Part shown: one piece after another, positions 59,110 to 64,000 of the stretch
Layout of the letters: every line of letters starts with the position of its first letter
Position numbering within the stretch: the stretch's first letter is position 1
Source: Rhodospirillales bacterium
GTDB lineage: Bacteria; Pseudomonadota; Alphaproteobacteria; Rhodospirillales; UBA2165
DNA length: 64,000 nt
NCBI GenBank assembly: GCA_028345065.1
Contig: JAOMCN010000003.1
Coordinates: 31,880-95,879 of the forward strand
Direction: 5' to 3'
Translations under genes and position numbers: made by a program
Notes under the pieces: generated by a model
Databases searched by the model: none
Told to the model about the DNA's origin: nothing
Seen by the model: the letters and a program-made list of their open reading frames with translations, nothing else

Positions 59110-61165
59110 CTGAAACGACCTCTGCAAACACGTCGCCATTGGCTGTTGCAGTACATTCAGCCATTGTGATAGAGGCACGGCTAATGGTATCGGTCATATA
59201 AAAATTTTTTATTGCCGGTTCAAAGGTTTCTTTGTCAATGGTTCCATCTTTGCCAAAAATACCCCATTCAATATCAACAATTTCATCAATTGAAGAGAAT
59301 ACAGGGTTAATCTCGATCATTCTTTGGCGAACTTGAGCAATTGTATCATAGGGGAGAGGATTAGCCATCGATCCCGAAATCGCTCGAATGATCGACCAAT
59401 CTTCCTTTGCATCACCTAAAGGAAGAGTTGCCATGGAAGCTCGCTGGATGCGCCCTTCTGTGTTTACGTAAGTGGCATTTTTTTCAGTATATGCCGCTCC
59501 AGGTAGAATTGCATCCGCTCTATGTGCCCCGGTGTCTCCGTGATGCCCTTGGTAAACAACAAATGCGTTTCCTAGTTTACTGGCATCGATTTCATCTGCC
59601 CCTAAAAGGTAAATGAGGTCTAACTTATCTGATGATGCAGCCTTCAATATACCCAAAGTATCAAGGGCGCTATTATTGTTTGGTTTGAAACCCAAATCTA
59701 ACCCGCCGACACGAGATGCAGCACTTTGTAATAAATTAAATCCATTCCAATCATCACTTATCATTTCAAATTTTTCAGCCAATTGACGAGCTTTAAAAAG
59801 TATCACTGCGCCGTCTAAACGTGCGACAGCACCAGAGCCAAGAATAACCATCGGACGGTCAGCTTTATTTAGAATTTGTGAAAATTCACTACTTCCGGCG
59901 AGTAGATCATCAATGGAACCAGGATCATCCCCTAAGTGCTGATATTTGTAGGTGAGATCTAGTTTGGTCCCAATTAAACCGATGTTCAATTGACCTGTTA
60001 AATATCTTTTACGAATACGAGCATTTAATACAGGCGCTTCCCAACGGGGATTGCAGCCTATAATTAAAATGGCGTCTGCGTGATCTATCCCGGCAATAGT
60101 TGAGTTAAATATATAGCTTGCCCGGACATCGCCAACGGCACCATTATCTTGTCTACAATCTAGATTATTGCAACCAACGCCAGTCATTAAGTCCTTTAAG
60201 GCAAGCATGGATTCACAGTCAGAAAGATTGCCAGCGATGGCAGCCATTTTTTCCCCATTTGTATTACTCAACTTTTGTGCAACCACAGAGATAATTTCTG
60301 GCCAATTCACTGGAGTAAGGGTGCCATTTTTACGGAGGTAAGGTCGGTCTAAGCGTTGACGTTTTAAGCCATCACAGGCATGTCGCGTTTTATCAGAAAT
60401 CCATTCCTCATTGACGTTATCATTATTCCGAGGGAGGATACGCATGACTTCTGATCCGCGCGTATCAACACGGATACTGCTCCCAATTGCATCCATAACG
60501 TCAATGGATTCCGTCTTTTCGAGTTCCCAGGATCGAGCATTGAAAGCATAAGGCTTTGAGGTAAGCGCTCCGACAGGACAAAGATCCACTATATTACCTG
60601 AAAGCTCTGACGTCAGAGCTTTTTCAATGTAAGTGCCTACCTCCATGTGTTCTCCGCGACCGGTTGCACCTAATTCCGGAACTCCGGCTATTTCCTGGGC
60701 AAACCTTATGCAACGAGTGCAATGAATACATCGTGTCATGATAGTGGATACCAACGGTCCCAAATACTTATCTTTGACTGCTCTTTTATTCTCTAAATAA
60801 CGAGACTTATCAAAGCCATAGGCCATTGCCTGGTCTTGCAAATCACATTCTCCACCCTGGTCACAAATCGGGCAATCAAGAGGGTGATTAATCAGAAGAA
60901 ATTCCATAACACCTTCGCGTGCCTTTTTTACCATTTCCGTGTTAGTACGAATAATCATGCCTTCGCCAACGGGCATAGCACAGGATGCAATAGGTTTTGG
61001 AGATCGATCCATTTCCACTAAACACATACGACAGTTACCGGCAACGGACAGACGTTCATGATAACAGAATCGGGGGATTTCCTTACCTAACAATTCACAG
61101 GCCTGTAGGACTGTTAAACCTCTTTCAACTTCAATCTCGACATCATCGATTGTGATAGTCGGCAT
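59102..61165 (-). CDS. nuoG: NADH-quinone oxidoreductase subunit G
   Basis: Iron-sulfur subunit of the N module (75-kDa homologue). I start at [13 protein letters not shown] (AGGA upstream), 14 codons inside the listed ORF; 687 residues, the length of the alphaproteobacterial/mitochondrial form. Clusters: 2Fe-2S region [16 protein letters not shown], the His-containing 4Fe-4S region [17 protein letters not shown] and the 4Fe-4S region [15 protein letters not shown] with a later Cys in [13 protein letters not shown]. The molybdopterin-oxidoreductase-like C-terminal domain is present. Confidence 0.98.
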   Translation of the reverse strand: MPTITIDDVEIEVERGLTVLQACELLGKEIPRFCYHERLSVAGNCRMCLVEMDRSPKPIASCAMPVGEGMIIRTNTEMVKKAREGVMEFLLINHPLDCPICDQGGECDLQDQAMAYGFDKSRYLENKRAVKDKYLGPLVSTIMTRCIHCTRCIRFAQEIAGVPELGATGRGEHMEVGTYIEKALTSELSGNIVDLCPVGALTSKPYAFNARSWELEKTESIDVMDAIGSSIRVDTRGSEVMRILPRNNDNVNEEWISDKTRHACDGLKRQRLDRPYLRKNGTLTPVNWPEIISVVAQKLSNTNGEKMAAIAGNLSDCESMLALKDLMTGVGCNNLDCRQDNGAVGDVRASYIFNSTIAGIDHADAILIIGCNPRWEAPVLNARIRKRYLTGQLNIGLIGTKLDLTYKYQHLGDDPGSIDDLLAGSSEFSQILNKADRPMVILGSGAVARLDGAVILFKARQLAEKFEMISDDWNGFNLLQSAASRVGGLDLGFKPNNNSALDTLGILKAASSDKLDLIYLLGADEIDASKLGNAFVVYQGHHGDTGAHRADAILPGAAYTEKNATYVNTEGRIQRASMATLPLGDAKEDWSIIRAISGSMANPLPYDTIAQVRQRMIEINPVFSSIDEIVDIEWGIFGKDGTIDKETFEPAIKNFYMTDTISRASITMAECTATANGDVFAEVVSDD

Positions 61166-61175
61166 CTCATTATTC

Positions 61176-62459
61176 CTATGCGGCAACACTTTGTTTTTTT
61201 GCGTCATTTATGCGTTGTTCAATTTCCGGCCGGAAGTGACGGATTAAACCTTGGACAGGCCAGGCGGCGGCATCACCCAAAGCACAAATAGTATGTCCCT
61301 CCACTTGCCTTGTAACCTGTTCTAATAAGTCGATTTCTTTAACATTGGCCTCACCATTAACCATTCGATTCATCATACGGGACATCCATCCAGTACCTTC
61401 ACGACATGGCGTGCATTGGCCGCAGCTTTCATGTTTGTAAAAGGCTGACAGCCGTGCAATTGCCGCAATTATATCCGTTGATTTGTTCATGACCATGATG
61501 GCGGCAGTTCCAAGACCAGACTGTACATCTCGAAGTGAGTCAAAATCCATTAATACTGTGTCACAAATAGCCTTTGGTAAGAGAGGTACTGACGCACCCC
61601 CTGGAATTATCGCTAATAAATTATCCCAACCCCCAACGACACCACCAGCGTGTTTGTTGATGAGTTCCTTCAGAGGAATGCTCATCTCTTCTTCAACTGT
61701 ACAAGGCTGTTCTATGTGCCCAGAAATGTTAAAAAGTTTTGTTCCGGTATTATTGGGGCGGCCGAAACTGGCAAACCAGTTGGAACCCCTCCTTAAAATT
61801 TCAGGAACTACGGCAATTGATTCCACATTATTGACAGTCGTCGGACACCCATAGAGACCAGCATTGGCAGGGAACGGGGGTTTCAGGCGCGGCTGACCTT
61901 TTTTTCCTTCGAGACTTTCAATGAGAGCAGTTTCCTCTCCACAAATGTAAGCCCCTGCACCACGGTGAACATAAAGATCGAAATCCCAACCTGAACCACA
62001 GGCATTTGCACCAATAAGAGAATTTTCATATGCCTCGTCTATAGCCCTCTGCAAAGCTTCAGTTTCGCGAACAAATTCGCCGCGAACGTATATGTATGCT
62101 GCATGGGCTCCCATGGCAAAACTAGAAATAAGACAACCTTCAATTAATTTATGAGGATCGTGTCTCATAATTTCCCGGTCTTTACAGGTCCCAGGTTCTC
62201 CTTCATCTGCATTAACCACTAAATAATGGGGGCGATCTGTAATTTCCTTTGGCATGAAGGACCACTTCAATCCCGTGCCGAAACCAGCACCACCACGTCC
62301 ACGAAGACCAGACGCCTTTATCTCTTCAATGATAGTATCTCTACCACGCCCAAGGAGTGTCTTGGTATCATCCCAGTCTCCACGTGATCGCGCTCCCGCC
62401 AGGTAGGCATCATGGTGGCCATAAATATTTGTAAAGATACGATCTTTGTCCTTTAACAT
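61176..62459 (-). CDS. nuoF: NADH-quinone oxidoreductase subunit F
   Basis: NADH- and FMN-binding subunit (51-kDa homologue). 427 residues: [20 protein letters not shown] (NADH/FMN loop), [42 protein letters not shown] and the N3 cluster ligands [15 protein letters not shown] with the last Cys in [16 protein letters not shown] directly follows the nuoE stop (TAAATG). Confidence 0.99.
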   Translation of the reverse strand: MLKDKDRIFTNIYGHHDAYLAGARSRGDWDDTKTLLGRGRDTIIEEIKASGLRGRGGAGFGTGLKWSFMPKEITDRPHYLVVNADEGEPGTCKDREIMRHDPHKLIEGCLISSFAMGAHAAYIYVRGEFVRETEALQRAIDEAYENSLIGANACGSGWDFDLYVHRGAGAYICGEETALIESLEGKKGQPRLKPPFPANAGLYGCPTTVNNVESIAVVPEILRRGSNWFASFGRPNNTGTKLFNISGHIEQPCTVEEEMSIPLKELINKHAGGVVGGWDNLLAIIPGGASVPLLPKAICDTVLMDFDSLRDVQSGLGTAAIMVMNKSTDIIAAIARLSAFYKHESCGQCTPCREGTGWMSRMMNRMVNGEANVKEIDLLEQVTRQVEGHTICALGDAAAWPVQGLIRHFRPEIEQRINDAKKQSVAA

Positions 62460-63083
62460 TTATTCCTCTCCTGAGCCACGGATATTGATTTCGGTTAATG
62501 TCGTCAATCCGCCAGTTGGTTCGCAGCTATTACGTCCAACTTGAGAACCGGTTTGAGGATTGTCGCCTATTGCCAATTGAGTGAGTATCGACGCTGTAGT
62601 AATACCATCCAAATCTTCATAGTAATCGTCATTGATTTGGATCATCGGTGCATTTACGCACGCCCCAAGACATTCTACTTCAGATAAAGTAAAATCCCCA
62701 TTACTGGAGGTTTGTCCAAATTCGATACCTAGGTTCTTCTTACAGGCCGCTGTAACATCATCAGAACCCCTAAGCCAACACGGCAAATTTGTGCATACTT
62801 GGACATGATATTTACCGATTGGCGCTAAATTATACATAGTATAAAAAGTCGCCACTTCATACACTTTGATGGGCGGCATATCGAGAAAATCCGCAACGTA
62901 ATCCATAGCCACGCGGGGTAACCAGCCATTGCATTGCCGTTGGGCAAGATCTAATAGCGGCATTACAGCACTCGCCTGTCTGCCTTCTGGATATTTTGTA
63001 ATTTCCGCATTCGCAGCAGCCAGCGTGTCTTCTGAAAAGATAAATTGTTCTAAATCATGTGGGTCATGATTAGAATTATTCAT
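62460..63083 (-). CDS. nuoE: NADH-quinone oxidoreductase subunit E
   Basis: Thioredoxin-like 2Fe-2S subunit (24-kDa homologue). 207 residues; cluster N1a ligands in QVCTNLPC and [11 protein letters not shown], plus [21 protein letters not shown]. The C-terminal 40 residues (after SILTQL) are a variable tail. ATG overlaps the nuoD stop by 4 nt. Confidence 0.98.
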   Translation of the reverse strand: MNNSNHDPHDLEQFIFSEDTLAAANAEITKYPEGRQASAVMPLLDLAQRQCNGWLPRVAMDYVADFLDMPPIKVYEVATFYTMYNLAPIGKYHVQVCTNLPCWLRGSDDVTAACKKNLGIEFGQTSSNGDFTLSEVECLGACVNAPMIQINDDYYEDLDGITTASILTQLAIGDNPQTGSQVGRNSCEPTGGLTTLTEINIRGSGEE

Positions 63084-64000
63084 CGGTCAATTTCCCCAAA
63101 TACAACATCAACCGATCCTATATTTGCAACAACATCAGCCAACATGTGCCCAGTAGACATCATATCAAGGGCCTGCAGGTGTGCGAATCCGGGAGCCCTG
63201 ATCTTGCAGCGATACGGTTTATTTGTGCCGTCTGATACAAGATAAACGCCGAATTCCCCTTTCGGCGCTTCAACCACTGTATAGGTTTCTCCCGCAGGGA
63301 CATGATAACCTTCAGTGTAAAGTTTAAAGTGATGTATCAATGCCTCCATCGAACGTTTCATGTTTTCCCGTGATGGTGGTGCAAATTTATTATCGTCGAC
63401 GGATGAAGGACCTGGGGGCATATTTGCAACGCACTGTTTTATAATTTTAACAGACTCACGCATTTCGTACATTCTGATAAGATAGCGGTCATAACAATCA
63501 CCATGTTTGCCCGTGGGAATGTCAAAGTCCAACTTGTTGTAGACATCGTAGGGTTGTGCCTTACGTAAATCCCACGGCACCCCAGAAGCTCGCAAGTTTG
63601 GACCCGTGAAAGACCAGTCATTTGCTTGTTCTGCTGATACGACGCCAATATCCACAGTACGTTGCTTAAAAATTCTGTTATCTGTTAATAGGGCTTCAAG
63701 GTCATCAATCATTTTGGGATAACCGTCGGCCCATTTATCTATATCCTCAAGCAATTCCTGTGGGATATCTCGAGCCACACCACCTGGTCGAAAGTAAGCC
63801 ATATGAAGGCGAGCACCACTCGCCCTTTCGCAAAATTCCATTAGAAGCTCTCGATGTTCAAAAGCCCACAGCATAGGTGTCATGGCACCGACATCCATGG
63901 CATAGGCCGTAATATTTAGAATGTGGTTTAGAATACGACCAATCTCGGCGTAAAGTACCCGAATATATTGTCCTCGAGGTGGTACTTCTATACCCGCGAG
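63080..64000 (-). CDS. nuoD: NADH-quinone oxidoreductase subunit D (partial, N-terminus beyond right edge)
   Basis: The listed ORF starts at an internal Met; the frame stays open to base 64000 and reads [23 protein letters not shown] before it, so the gene continues out of the window. 306 residues are visible. Motifs of the 49-kDa/hydrogenase-large-subunit family: [49 protein letters not shown] and the C-terminal DVVFGEIDR. It forms the quinone site with NuoB. Confidence 0.98.
   Translation of the reverse strand, partial: LAGIEVPPRGQYIRVLYAEIGRILNHILNITAYAMDVGAMTPMLWAFEHRELLMEFCERASGARLHMAYFRPGGVARDIPQELLEDIDKWADGYPKMIDDLEALLTDNRIFKQRTVDIGVVSAEQANDWSFTGPNLRASGVPWDLRKAQPYDVYNKLDFDIPTGKHGDCYDRYLIRMYEMRESVKIIKQCVANMPPGPSSVDDNKFAPPSRENMKRSMEALIHHFKLYTEGYHVPAGETYTVVEAPKGEFGVYLVSDGTNKPYRCKIRAPGFAHLQALDMMSTGHMLADVVANIGSVDVVFGEIDR

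Overview
The window is a stretch of an alphaproteobacterial chromosome, visibly AT-rich. Three lines of evidence support this. First, it carries gene blocks in an order typical of the class: tpiA-secG-pyrG-kdsA-eno-ftsB-pdhABC-lpdA-lipA, lpxD-fabZ-lpxA-lpxI-lpxB, rpsB-tsf-pyrH-frr-uppS-cdsA-dxr-rseP-bamA-skp, and nuoD-N-birA-coaX-rnj-DUF1467-proS-lolCD-dnaE. Second, the protein types fit: short ProS, LpxI rather than LpxH, E1-beta with a fused lipoyl domain, DUF1467. Third, direct-repeat GAAC-N7-GAAC SOS boxes lie in front of lexA. The order resembles Rhodospirillales-like lineages; genus cannot be assigned from the sequence alone.

Layout. 1-6009 (minus): pyruvate dehydrogenase cluster pdhA-pdhB-pdhC-lpdA and the start of lipA. 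6332-6952 (plus): a lone glutathione S-transferase. 7093-12921 (minus): ftsB-like, eno, kdsA, pyrG, secG, tpiA. 13069-14979 (plus): ppiD. 15096-16274 (minus): a divergent polysaccharide deacetylase (YibQ type). 16627-24479 (plus): trpD-trpC-moaC-moeA, then lexA, gltX and gltA. 24539-39659 (minus): gloA, then lipid A, outer-membrane biogenesis, isoprenoid and translation genes ending upstream at rpsB. 40047-64000 (minus): dnaE, lolD, lolC, proS, an exported hypothetical, tag, DUF1467, rnj, coaX, birA and complex I genes nuoN to nuoD, the last cut by the window edge.

The genes are housekeeping. They cover central carbon metabolism (PDH, citrate synthase, enolase, TIM), envelope assembly (Kdo, lipid A, Bam, Lol, undecaprenyl-PP and phospholipid precursors), ribosome and elongation factors, replication, and respiratory complex I. 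Many neighbours overlap by 1-11 nt or are a few nt apart, so long translationally coupled operons are likely.

I see no CRISPR array, tRNA, rRNA, insertion sequence, prophage or toxin/defence cassette, and no convincing undescribed multi-gene system. The items worth a second look are small. The rpsB 5' leader can sequester its own Shine-Dalgarno and form a crossing helix (pseudoknot), with a 26-bp tandem duplication upstream. A triple GAAC LexA operator precedes lexA. A 26-codon ORF exactly tiles the gltX-gltA gap. RNase J appears to lack a standard start codon. Ribosomal protein S2 has an acidic tandem-repeat tail. trpE/trpG, comEC and mce are missing from their usual places.
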